Assembly (NCBI GenBank): GCA_963556195.1
Contig: OY744516.1
Span: 38,611,778-38,675,777 of the forward strand
Origin: Sepiola atlantica
Taxonomy: Eukaryota; Mollusca; Cephalopoda; Sepiida; Sepiolidae
Direction: 5' to 3'
Length of the DNA stretch: 64,000 nucleotides
Of this stretch, positions 40,900 through 51,250 are shown in pieces. The notes under the pieces were generated by a model. That model searched no databases and was not told the DNA's origin. It saw nothing but the letters and a program-made list of their open reading frames with translations. How positions within the stretch are numbered: position 1 is the stretch's first letter; each line of letters starts with the position of its first letter. Position numbers and translations under genes: made by a program.

Positions 40900-41415
40900 G
40901 TGGTGTTTAGTCTAGCTAGTAAACTTATTAGATTCTTTGCTATTCACTTAGCCAATCGTTGGGCTGGTCACAAACAAATATTCGGTTGATTTTACTCCGC
41001 ATTTCTTATTATATTGTTCTGTTTTTGTTATAGGGGGCTTATCCTTGTTTCTTTGTTATGCCGAAATAATGGGTGACCTTGTTTTAACACGTGTTTGCTT
41101 GTATTTTTATTTTAAGTATTAGTTTAGTTTTGTTTTTTATTTACTTATTTTTACATGTATTGATTTATTTATTATGTATTTTCCTAAAGTTAATTTTAAA
41201 CTGTGTAAGCAGTTGTTTACTATTTCACTTCTACAGTTTAATAGGTTTTGGTAGTCTTGAAATTTAAGGATTTCAAATTTCTCATTCAAACATAATCTAC
41301 ACGGGGCGTTTCAATTTCTACATGTCGTATTATTTTCCATTCGATTATTCGTGAGCGTCTGCTTTTTTGAGCTCCCAATAATCGTTTGCTAGTGCTGTTT
41401 TAATTCGGCGTTAGT

Positions 41416-41417
<2 letters not shown>
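40898..41417. other. AT-rich DNA, no gene seen
   Basis: T-rich on the plus strand; no motif. Confidence 0.45.
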
Positions 41418-41501
<84 letters not shown>

Positions 41502-41502
41502 A
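41418..41502. repeat. (TA)n microsatellite with one ACACAC break
   Basis: TA run interrupted once at about 41471. Confidence 0.96.
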
Positions 41503-43127
41503 TATCATGGGAAACTGCGAAATAAAATACAGAATAACTTCTAACATTCTGGGACAAAAAAATATTTGCTTTAAAAACTACGATATAGAGATGATTTGTG
41601 CTCTTTTATGTTCATTAAGAAAATGTAACTAAAGAAAGTATCAACATTTCGACGAAAACATAAAAGAATAATTTTGAAAATAATTAGCATATTTAATAAT
41701 TTTATAACTATTATATACATGTAGTATTTATTAAGAGTATTAAAAAAATATTCAGGCATTCATATCTATTTGCGTTGATCAATAGTAATTTTTCCTATTA
41801 ATTCAATTTTTTTTACATACAGTTTCTTTAATTATCCTCATTAAATTTTACTTTAGTTGGCCAAACCTACACTCATTTTCTATATCTTTTATGAAAGAAC
41901 ATTTAATTTTACACTATGGCTACTTCTACGCTATAAAAAGATCAAAAGTTCATAGCGATGAAGTATTTCTGTATATAAATTATAGATGTAACATTTCTTA
42001 AAAGTTAATCTCATCAGTAGCAGAAGGATATCATAAAAATGAGCATTCCTTTATACAATGAATTCAGCCTTTAATTGTAATTCGTATATATCGGCCTGAT
42101 TCACTTTTATTGGTATTCTGTTTCACAGATTCTACTTATAATCAGATGGACGCATGGGGTCACGGGAAGGTTTACAACATGTCTAATAATAATGATGCTA
42201 TGGATCAGACAATTATGTCAGGTCGTCAGTCAGTCGTTGTATTGCCATCGCGATCGCCACTTCAAGAAGCTACACTTCATATTGTATCATCCAGCGATTG
42301 ACGTTTTTCGGGCCTCCAAAGGTGATGTTCTCGTTTTGAATACATTTAATGCCGTATCAGGATTGTGTAGCAGAATCGCCACGACTATTAGAGATTTCCA
42401 TTATATATTTCTTATAAAACTTTTCAAATATGTTATTGTCGTATTAAGGATTCAATAGAATGTATGGTGGTTTAATATAATGATATGCGTTTAATTTTAT
42501 GCTTATACAGATAACTCACCTCTGTTCAAAACACACACATTATGAACACTGCTACTACGAGTTAACTCGTATTTGGCACTGAATGTGTCTTCATACGGAA
42601 CCAAAATCAAATAAATTGGAAACCAGAAATAGAGTCTTGTCAGACATTAACACACACACATCATTTCTGTCATTCAAATTCAAATGCCTGATTGCAAATT
42701 CCAATATTTGTTCCTTTCTATTCATCTGTAGTTGTTAACATTATGCCTGTGGGGTGAGTCACAGGATGCACTTGCCGGGTCATCAACCACTGCCTTTAAT
42801 GTAAAAACATGAAATAGCCTAATGATGACTGTAGAGATTGCACCCACTGTTTCGGGCGCAGTTGTTGCTTTGCAAAGAAACGATAAGGCCATAGTCCTAT
42901 TTCAAAGGGCAGATAAGCCGGTAAATTCTGTTTAGTTCGATACCAGTTCATCTGCATAACATATGCATTAGGCAGTTTTATCTTTTGAATATGCCACAAA
43001 TTAGATGCAAGAAATGAGTTCAGATCGAGTAAAACATTCGCTAATGTAGCGAGTATACTTGCTTATCAAAGAACCAGCAATCTTGTAAACCCTTTTCATC
43101 TATGATAATCTGAATTTTTCTGGAATG

Positions 43128-43131
<4 letters not shown>
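41503..43131. other. Unclassified DNA
   Basis: No tandem array. Two areas have protein-like frames without a family match: 42110-42458 (plus) and 42796-43068 (minus, listed separately). Confidence 0.4.
42796..43068 (-). other. Unrecognised protein-like frame, about 90 codons
   Basis: Stop-to-stop frame on the minus strand with 'LATLANVLLDLNSFLASNLW', 'LPNAYVMQMNWYRTKQNLP' and 'RPKQWVQSLQSSLGYF'. It is rich in W, Q and P, unlike chance AT-rich frames. No ATG start, splice site or family could be assigned. It may be an exon or a relic. Confidence 0.25.
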
Positions 43132-43184
<53 letters not shown>

Positions 43185-43209
43185 GTATATATGTATATAT
43201 ATATATATC
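43132..43209. repeat. (TA)n microsatellite
   Basis: TA run with ACG and TG breaks near its right end; lies 3' of the minus-strand hammerhead candidate. Confidence 0.96.
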
Positions 43210-43325
43210 GTACATGTATTGGTTTCTGTAAATGTAAATCCGTAGAAACTCAAGTGTTTATAAAAAGTGCTCAATACCAAGTAGAGCTGTTTATAAGTAT
43301 AACTTTTTAATTTATACAAACATTA

Positions 43326-43395
43326 TTGGTTACATATGTGCATACATGTTTCGGTTGCACTTTCCCAAGAAAGTCAACCTCATCAGACCGAGAAT
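43326..43395 (-). ncRNA. Hammerhead ribozyme candidate (type I), PLE-like 3' end
   Basis: On the minus strand, CTGATGA (43386-43380) and GAAA (43352-43349) are separated by 27 nt that fold as stem II: ggttg-a-ctttc, loop ttgg, gaaag-tg-caacc. The closing pair is G10.1-C11.1. After GAAA, acatgt pairs with atatgt (six pairs including one G-U) as stem III with A15.1-U16.1. The cleavage triplet is GUA (43333-43331). Stem I pairs ggt (43389-43387) with acc (43330-43328), then continues weakly. All conserved core bases are present. About 120 nt further 3' is a (TA)n array. In animals such motifs are known mainly from retroelements, including PLEs. Self-cleavage is inferred; stem I is short. Confidence 0.68.
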
Positions 43396-43638
43396 CTTTC
43401 AGGAATGGATGGATTTGAAGAATTTTCTATCTTAAATAACTCTTTTTTGGGATCTAGCATCTTCTATTTCTAGCATCTTTTACCTCTTATGAACTAGTGT
43501 CGGATTACTAATTTTCCTATCTTGACCTTTTTTGCCAGTGGTTGTCCACTCCTTTATTTTTTATTTTTTATTACCCCCTATGGCGTTTCCATTGCTCATT
43601 CTTGTCCTTATTTTATTGCTCTCGCTTCATTCAAGTAT

Positions 43639-44240
43639 AAATATCTCATCTATACATCAAGAATCATAACTATATAAACAAACCCAGACACACCTAAATA
43701 AACACACATATAAAAAAAGGACATTGATATACATACACATCTAAACATGGACACTTACACAGATTCACTATCAATCAAGCATATATTCAGAATATGTATG
43801 TGTATGTGTATGTGTGTGACTGTATGTATGTGCATGTATATGTATGTATGCGTATGTATGCATGTATCGGTATGTATATGTGTGTGTATATATATATGTA
43901 CATATATATATATATATATAAATATGTGTATGTGTGTGTATGTGTATATGTATATATATTTGTGTGTGTGGGTGTTGACCCTGTATAGGCGTATGGATGT
44001 GTGTATTGAATATATTTCTAGAATATTCTTATTTCTTTATTTTTTATTGAATATACATCTAGAATTTATTTACGGGCACGTATGTATTCTGAATATATGC
44101 TTGATTGATAGTGAATCTGTGTAAGTGTCCATGTCTAGATGTGTATGTATATCAATGTCCGTTTTTTATATGTGTGTTTTTTTAGGTGTGTCTGGGTTTG
44201 TTTATATAGTTATTATTCTTGATGTATAGATGAGATATTT
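43639..44240. repeat. Long inverted repeat 4, 152-bp arms
   Basis: The left arm 43639-43790 and right arm 44089-44240 are reverse complements with about six differences by eye (about 96%). Outer ends read aaatatctcatctatacatc, and arms share 'aaacccagacacaccta' and 'tggacacttacacagattc'. The loop of about 300 bp contains the TATG/TG-rich run. The right arm ends exactly where the second PLE copy begins. Confidence 0.93.
43796..43975. repeat. (TATG)n/(TG)n imperfect array
   Basis: Degenerate TATG, TG and TA units in the loop of inverted repeat 4. The 125-codon frame across it is a repeat translation. Confidence 0.85.
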
Positions 44241-44866
44241 TAGTTTAAAAGTCCTTTGTGAGAATGTAAGTCCAATAATAATAATAAAGCTAATAGCTAC
44301 ATTGATTTTACAACCACTACCCTATCCTTCCACACCATGCATCCTGTACACTCTAGCTCAATTGACCAATATTTACAAAAACATAACTGCCCTCGCTCTG
44401 ATTTAAGACAATTTTTAGTTAATAACACTAAAAAATACATTCCGAAACCAATTTAAAGAAATAAAATATACTGGAAACTATCTACATAATAACACAACAT
44501 AAAATTAATAACATCGCATATGAAACTAGTGGTAACTTTTTAAAATTCTTAACGTAATGCGATTTTGTTCTGTGACGCCATTCCAGCGTCGCTGAATTTA
44601 AATTGTCAACGACTTTCCTGGAACAATGCGAAAAATATTCTCTGCGCGTTTCTCCGCCGTCATTTAAATAATTCTCTACGTTCTCGAGCTTTTTTGTTTA
44701 TTTTCTTTTGACACATGAGGATAATTCGACGAAAAAATCGAAAACGTTCGTAAAACCTATGGGACATTTATTTAAAAAAATTCTAATACAAAAAAGACAA
44801 TCAGAAAAATTGTAAAAATAAAATTAGGTATAATTAAACGGACGGATTCTGTTATTTTTAACAATG

Positions 44867-44867
<1 letters not shown>
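44241..44867 (+). mobile_element. PLE-A second copy, 5'-truncated (endonuclease and 3' end)
   Basis: Reverse-complement homology to 7890-8525. The frame starting near 44279 reads 'KANSYIDFTTTTLS', then 'IDQYLQKHNCPRSDLRQFL' and ends 'KKYIPKPI' with a stop near 44456. It is a GIY-YIG endonuclease C-terminus in which YIG has become YID. The 3' region includes 'aacgtaatgcgatttt', 'ccagcgtcgctgaatttaaa' and the pLTR stretch 'cgaaaacgttcgtaaaac', and ends in 'aacaatgttcacaca' at a (CA)n(TA)n array. The RT is absent, the usual 5' truncation. Confidence 0.85.

Positions 44868-44960
<93 letters not shown>
44868..44960. repeat. (CA)n(TA)n compound microsatellite
   Basis: Begins at the last bases of the PLE copy; the first PLE copy also ends at a CA/TA array. 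Confidence 0.97.
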
Positions 44961-44961
<1 letters not shown>

Positions 44962-45007
44962 TGCGTTTTGGATGACTGGGCTTCCTTTCTGTATTTTTTA
45001 AGTAGGG

Positions 45008-46490
45008 TCAACCTTGGTTAAATCCTATTTCAATCATCTGAATGCAGTGAAATGGAATCGGCTTTCAAGTAACACAAATAACTAAATACCAATCCTCACC
45101 TCAAATCGCGTAAGATCGTATGTTAGTGAATACTAACATTTTTAGCGATAAGTATGTATGTTATTACAAGTGCTTAGTGAACAATGTGTAACATAAAACG
45201 TGTGTGTGTGCCAAGACTCTTCCGAAGGTTTTAACGTATTGTAGTAACATGTGATCTATTTGCGTGAAGAAGAAACTATTTAAGAGTTGACTCTTTGCAA
45301 AGTGGAATGTGTGCTTTTATTGCTAGACGTATCTCAGTTAATAATACTTATGTCAATCATCTGAATATAGTGAAATGGTATCGGCTTTCAAGTAGCACAA
45401 ATAACCAAATATCAAAACCTAGAAAAGAGCCCCATAGAACAAGTCGTTTCCTTTTTTGTATCCACCCCACTGAAATAATTCTGAACGTGAACAGAACTGA
45501 CCCACATCATTACGAGATAAGTTTTTCGTTTTCTTTTATCTTGTTTTTACTACTTGTATCAACCTCTTATTTTAAAATTATCATTTTTACTTTTATTCAA
45601 ATTCTGTGTCATTCTGTTTCTTTTTTTACGTATTTAAATATATATTTTGTTGACTGTTCTGCGATATTGATAGGACTACATGTGTTCCACGTGGATAAGC
45701 GCTATGCCCGTAGTTTTAAAACAAATTCCCCTAGCTAAAGCATGGAAAAAGACCCCCTCACACTCCCCAAAATATTTTCTACAAATCTCTCAAACCTAGA
45801 AGAGAGCGCCATAGAACAGGTCGTTTTCTTTTTCTTCTATCCTCTCAACTGAAATAATTCTGAATATGAACAGAACTAACAAGATTTATTAAAGAGCAAC
45901 GGGTTGAGACATTTATATCGACCACCGTCAAGGAATAGAGACCTCAAATTCAACTAAAGATTTTAGGCAAAATTAAAAAAAAACATAACACACGAAGTTC
46001 TTAATTTCTTATTTCTGAACTGTCTCCGTGTTAAACAATACATGTACTTACGTTGCGATGACTAATTAGTAAAAACAATATTTGTTTTTCCAGGTTTTCA
46101 TTTTTTTTTCCTGTGCACGATTCTTTATCTGTCTGTTATTTTTTATTTTTTTGCTGATATTCTGCGAAGATTTTAGAGAGGTCAGTGCGTTCAAAGTTCA
46201 AATGGGGGGGGGATCCACTATCAAATGTAGTTAAAAAAAGGGGAAGTCCCACCCAAACGCATTAGCCTGACGTTAGTAAAGAACCACGGGTTGAGACATT
46301 TATATCGATAACTGGCAAAAAATGAAGACCTCAAATTTAACTAAACCTTATAGGCAAAATAAGAAAATAAAGATAAATAAATGAATAAAAAAATAAAAAA
46401 TAGCTTAGTTCTTAATTTCTTAATTCTGAACTGTCCATGTATTTACGTTGCGATGACTACTTAGTCAAACACTATTTTTTCCAGGTAGCG
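45008..46490 (+). repeat. Old interleaved segmental duplications
   Basis: Three blocks occur twice in the same orientation. Block 1 (tcaatcatctgaat-agtg, gaaatgg-atcggctttcaa) is at about 45030 and 45353. Block 2 (aacctagaa-agagc-ccat, tgaaataattctgaa) is at about 45416 and 45790. Block 3 (gggttgagacatttatatcg, ttacgttgcgatgacta-tta, ccagg) is at about 45900 and 46284. The spacings are about 323, 374 and 384 bp, consistent with one tandem duplication that has since gained and lost sequence. No coding frame is shared. Confidence 0.75.
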
Positions 46491-46717
46491 CCACCACCTA
46501 ATTATCTTTTATACTGTAACAACAGAGCTAAAGTGCCTCCTCGTTGAATCTAGTCAATAGTAGATTACCCCCCCCACACACACCATAATAACCGGTGAAA
46601 TGTCCCCACATTAAGTTGGCTTATAATAGAGTAAGAGAGGAACTTATCTTTCATCTGTAGAAGGCGGTGGCTATACTTATTATTATTATGTACATATATA
46701 GATGTATATATAAAGTT

Positions 46718-46864
46718 GAGCACTCTCGGAGATGTTAAAAATAGACTGTCAAAAAGTTCCGAATACGTTCGTCGAACACTCTCGACTAGTCTCCTATCTG
46801 TGCCCGCTTCTAGGTACATATAGATCTTAATTTCCCTTAATCACGTGACAGTTTCCGTTCGCCG
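46718..46864 (+). repeat. Dispersed repeat A, copy 2
   Basis: Homologous to 2041-2188 (see there). No tRNA-like SINE head follows this copy, showing that the two parts can occur apart. Confidence 0.6.
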
Positions 46865-46888
46865 AATAATTTAATATTCATTTATAAA

Positions 46889-46895
46889 TATTATA

Positions 46896-46968
<73 letters not shown>
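46889..46968. repeat. (TA)n microsatellite
   Basis: TA run with two TTATAT steps on the left. Confidence 0.96.
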
Positions 46969-46969
<1 letters not shown>

Positions 46970-47378
46970 TTTTACTTTGATCACCACCTAATTTATTCAT
47001 TCTTATTATTAAAGTAGAAGCTGGAGGTATAGCATCTATTAGTCTTAAAGTAGCGCGAGCTATTCTCAGAAACTCGGACATATTGCTGCCTTAAAAATAT
47101 ACACAGGGTAGGCACTATTTTGATGCGGCATATGAATGATATGTTAGGGAAAGACATTTTGTTAATCAAACATTTTAGAGATAAATATTTGATGCTCAAT
47201 TTTTATATCCAAATTAAGAAATTTAACTTGTGTTACCATGTTTACAGTTTACTTCTAACGCTTTAGAATATATCAAATGTTTTGTATATTTAAAAACATC
47301 GTTATCATGAATACATGCAAGGTCGTCAATAAATCGGCTGTAGTTATTATAAGTATAAGCTCTAGCTATATGATTTAC

Positions 47379-47379
<1 letters not shown>

Positions 47380-47414
<35 letters not shown>
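47380..47414. repeat. (TA)n microsatellite
   Basis: Pure TA run. Confidence 0.96.
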
Positions 47415-47417
<3 letters not shown>

Positions 47418-47429
47418 ATAAAGATAGAA

Positions 47430-47590
47430 GAAATAAGAGTGATAAACATGTACGAATGTCCAAATTTATTTCAAATTCCGATTTTAATGCAAGGTATATT
47501 CTGTAATAAACTAGTGTTTATTATTCTTTCCTTAAGGCTTTTCAGAATACACCTTGCATTGAACAATCGAAATTCGAAATAAATTTACTT
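47430..47590. repeat. Short inverted element related to the 62.5-kb element
   Basis: The left part (agagtgataaacatgtacga, atgtccaaatttatttcaaa, gtatattctgtaataaa, attctttccttaag) is near-identical to 62488-62596. The right part is a loose reverse complement (aatacaccttgcattgaac ... cgaaataaattta), making a small foldback unit. It breaks off at the position where the 62.6-kb copy has its hammerhead stem III. Confidence 0.72.
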
Positions 47591-47620
47591 TTAAATAAGT
47601 TTACTTTTGGTTTATATTTG

Positions 47621-47621
<1 letters not shown>

Positions 47622-47666
<45 letters not shown>
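47622..47666. repeat. (TA)n microsatellite
   Basis: Pure TA run. Confidence 0.96.
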
Positions 47667-47667
<1 letters not shown>

Positions 47668-47704
47668 CAAGTCTATGTAGATAGATATTAGCCCTAAAAT
47701 GTGT

Positions 47705-47742
47705 AATATATATATATATATATAATATATATATATATATAA

Positions 47743-47781
<39 letters not shown>
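47705..47781. repeat. (TA)n with ATAATATA steps
   Basis: TA run interrupted by AATATAT variants. Confidence 0.94.
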
Positions 47782-47783
<2 letters not shown>

Positions 47784-47798
47784 TGACTTATAAGTATA

Positions 47799-47829
47799 GT
47801 CAGACCAGTGTTGGAAACACTAGTCTGAC
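47799..47829. other. Strong small hairpin
   Basis: gtcagac-c-agtgtt, loop gga, aacact-a-gtctgac: 13 pairs with one C-A mismatch, about 18 bp from the TA array, at the 3' edge of the RT element. Confidence 0.85.
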
Positions 47830-49770
47830 AATTTTTAGTTTTACGCTAAAAGATTTAGATTTTGAAATGTCTATGTATTTACCTTTCCTTCTTGCAACAG
47901 CTAAATTAATAGTATTATATAATGCTTTTATAAGTTTTTTTATATGGTATTTGTGTTTATAAAGTAGTAAAATCATATGTTGAGATTGATTTAGGATTTT
48001 TACGAGAATTTATACGATCTAATTATTCGTTTACTTGATCTGAAATATATACCACCTTAAATAGGTTTATATCATTATAGAATTTACTTTGTAATGAAAG
48101 TTATTTATTTGATTGATTATTGATTTCAAAACATTAGATATAGCTTTACTTAACGGTTTTGTAATGGACATCTTAGAGGTCACAATAAAACAGGCGCCAA
48201 ATGTGTTTTGTGCATTTTATGTATCCAATACAAACATAGAATTTGTTTTAATTTTTCCCCAAATTGTAGTCATTTTTTTGTTTAGAATAATATTATCGGT
48301 TTCACTATTAGTTAATTGTATAAGTATCTGAAACTTCACCTATAATTCTTACTTCTAATAATAAGCGCTGTATATAGCATTTTTTACAGAAAAATATATT
48401 TAATTTGCTGCCTTATAAATAAGAACGATTACAAAACTATTCTGAAGCATTTTTATATACATAATTAGTTGTGAATTTCTAATGGGTGGATTCGTTTTTA
48501 AGGTGTTTACATTTTTTAAACGTTTTTGTTTAGGAATCTAAGTACATTACTCTTTCATGCGTCAAATATAGTATATAATAATTTATGCTTTTTGCCGTGG
48601 CCCAGGCAATTTTTGATGGTCAGAGTGCTCACCTCTCGGGCGCTGGCTTTTCAACCCCCACTTTCCGACCCGAGCTTGGGTCACATCTTACTTGTGGGAG
48701 TAGGATAAAAACTGGCCTTGTGCCTAACTCCTGGAGAGGAGTAAATTACTATAATAAAATTATCTAATGCTTTACTTATTTACATAACACATTTCGTATA
48801 ATTTAAACATTTTGGTTCTATATAGTTTGGACCTTTACTAAAGAGTTGTTCTTAATTTAGAATTTAAAACTATCGCTAGATTACCGGGGATTATATGCCC
48901 TATGCCATTTTTAGATAAAGGGGTGGCTTTACATTGACATTCTGGAATATTCATTTTATCATAATCATTTATATTTATATTCTCTACTTTTTCTTTATAG
49001 TTGAAAACCGTATTCCGTATGATTTGCCTTAGCTTAGTGGATTCTGTTCCTTTATCTTAAGTTAATGTGGTAGTAATTTATTGATTACTTGATTATTAAA
49101 TATTTTAGGTAGATTTATATCATCAATCCTTTATTTTCATACAAGACTACATAACGATTTTGAGATTTTTATACTCTTAACAGGTGTCTGGTATACTTTT
49201 GTATCGATTATATCTATTCATACTATGTAGTAAGTTCTTCCCTCTATACATAACATCCGGTTGTAATACTATTTTGGATGCTATGTCCTTCGGTACCGTC
49301 TTTTTGGTTTGATTAAGACGTTTTATTAATGTAATTGAAAGACTCGGAAATATTAGTCATGATAATGTCTCTAGTTTATTTACAGAATACCTGGCATAAA
49401 ACGGCGGATTCTCTGTTGTTTTATTTACATGTGTTCTATCTCTAATACCGGAGCAAAGCTGGTATAATTTTCATGCTTTATATAATTCGTCTTGCAAGTT
49501 ATATATCTTTGCTTACAAATTTAGAATATATAGATGAATTACACGCATTGTCTTAATTATTTTATCTTCCTTATTTTAAAGCATTTTAAGTATATCATTG
49601 TCAACCTCACCAAAACTGTTATATCGATTATCTTATAGTTTTTAAAGATTGGTATTGAAGATAACGATTTGCTACAGGTCTCTTTAAAATGTTTAAGGCC
49701 ATGGACACAGCCTTTAGTAGTAGTCCTATGTAAATTCATACGTCTATTAAAAGGAAACATTGTTTCGCCT
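47830..49770 (-). pseudogene. PLE-like reverse transcriptase (PLE-B), broken
   Basis: Minus-strand reading, in several frames: N-terminal frame 49760-49557 (no motif); 'DKGTESTKLRQI' (about 49055); 'KMNIPECQCKATPLSKNGIG' then 'HIIPGNLAIV' (about 48955-48870), the C-x-C and GH(I/V)xxGDLxI block of this RT family; after a SINE insertion, 'TFGACFIVTSKMSITKPLS' (about 48210-48150); then 'ISTYDFTTL-TQIPYKKLIKAL' broken by one stop and a one-base shift (about 47990-47920), and 'ARRKGKYIDISKS' (about 47890). This TYDFSTLYTNIP type of RT is coupled to a GIY-YIG nuclease in many invertebrates; a matching nuclease fragment lies at 61.4 kb. The catalytic box is not preserved. Confidence 0.75.
48591..48763 (+). 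mobile_element. tRNA-derived SINE inserted in PLE-B
   Basis: An A-box-like 'ggtcagagtgctcacctctc' and a B-box-like 'ggcttttcaacccccac' are followed by a unique body and a short tail 'attactataataaaatt'. Flanking words ttatgcttt and taatgcttta look like a target duplication. It separates two blocks of the PLE-B RT that are otherwise collinear, so it inserted later. Confidence 0.6.
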
Positions 49771-51067
49771 CCGTATTGTAAATTACAATTTCTACATGAT
49801 AATTAGTAAACTAAATTTTGTGACCTACACGACAAATCTCCAGTCAGAGAAGTTCACTTTGCCATTTCAAAAGAAGGATCCCCTACTTGTGTGCCCCTAA
49901 TGACAAAGGTTTTACCCTGCCGAGATCTGTGCGACCTCCTTTGGTAATTAGCCCTAGAGATCTCACTAGTTTTGAGGTTTGCCTAGACCAAGCCTGCGAT
50001 CTTTTTATAGTGACTATAGTTATAATTATTATCTTTATATTTCTTTTTTTATGTTTTATCAAGAGAGAAATAACTTGAGTATCTTTGGTACCAGAAAAGC
50101 ATTGTAATAAGAAGGAAATTAAACCATGATAATCTAAATACCCAATATATAGGCTTGTAAGTTTGTCAACCATTAAAACTATATGAAAACAAACACTTAT
50201 ATATATATATATATATATACACGAAAAAGTCACTTTATTAGAAGTGACGAAAGTAGAGGAATTTTAAAATGTCATTCTAGAAATTTACAGGCACTAAAAA
50301 GTAATGGACGCATTACTTAACGAACTAGATGACACATCCCAAGAACAGCAGAAATAATAAATAGAATGACAGAAAAAAAAATAGAGAATCGGAACAAAAT
50401 GGAAACAGAAAATCTTTAACTAAAAACATATTAAAAGAAAGTTATTTTCTGTTGCCTAGAAAGATATACAAACATGACTGACAAAATTTTATTTAAAATA
50501 TATATTCAACCAGTTTCTGAAGAGAAACATTTTCTATTCGCGTAATTAGACAAAATTGACAAGTGAATAGATAAAAAATGGATGTAGAATAAAACAAGTG
50601 AATTTCACCTACAGTCTACGAAAAGAAAAATAAAATAAAATATCTTAGTCGAATTATAGACGAAGCGAGCAAGTGCAATAAAACATATTCTAGCTCCGGC
50701 AAATGTATCGTCTCCTCAAAGTTCTCTTGATTTTGCGAATAATTACAAAAAGTTTATGAAAAACTTCCAAGATTTGCGAGCATCTCTTAATGAGATATTA
50801 TAAAAAAGAGAAAAATGGAAACGATTGGATCTGCGGGACAAATGCCAGAATGTGTTTGAAACACAAATTATCCTCACATTACGAAGCAACCGTAACACTA
50901 CGGATTTCATCAAAATAAACCCGAAAAGAAAAAAAGTATTAACTTTATACTGAGCAAGGCTTAAAAGTGAGGTGTTATGGTATGATAGTGATCTACCTTA
51001 TGTTCGGAGTAGACTTACTCTTCTAGAGACTGTGAACGAAGTTACGACGAAGTATCGTAGCAGTTTG
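49771..51067. other. Unclassified DNA
   Basis: A GC-richer patch lies at 49870-50010 and a short TA run at 50198-50219. No element or gene recognised. Confidence 0.4.
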
Positions 51068-51250
51068 GGCGGCAGTTATTTGCCATTTGTTGGCGGTATA
51101 CATACCGGTCGAGGAATCCGATCTCGACAACCAGTCCGACAGAAGCTGGGTTATAATGATGCCAGTCATTTGCCGTTCGTTAGTGGTATTCATACCAGTC
51201 GACGGTCCTATCTTGAGAATCAGTCCGGCAGAAACTGGGATATTTCGGTG
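51068..51250 (+). repeat. 93-bp direct duplication
   Basis: 'cagttatttgcc-ttgtt-g' with 'ggtat-cataccggtcg' and 'cagtccgacagaagctggg' occurs near 51072 and again near 51165 with about 80% identity. It is GC-richer than the surroundings. The unit is not recognised. Confidence 0.7.

Noticed and set aside
41995..42030. CTGATGA with GAAA 13 bases apart (minus strand)
   Set aside because: The spacer pairs only as TTAA/TTAA and I found no stem I or III, so it is probably chance.
45295..45738. 147-codon plus frame
   Set aside because: It lies across duplicated non-coding blocks whose other copies do not keep the frame.
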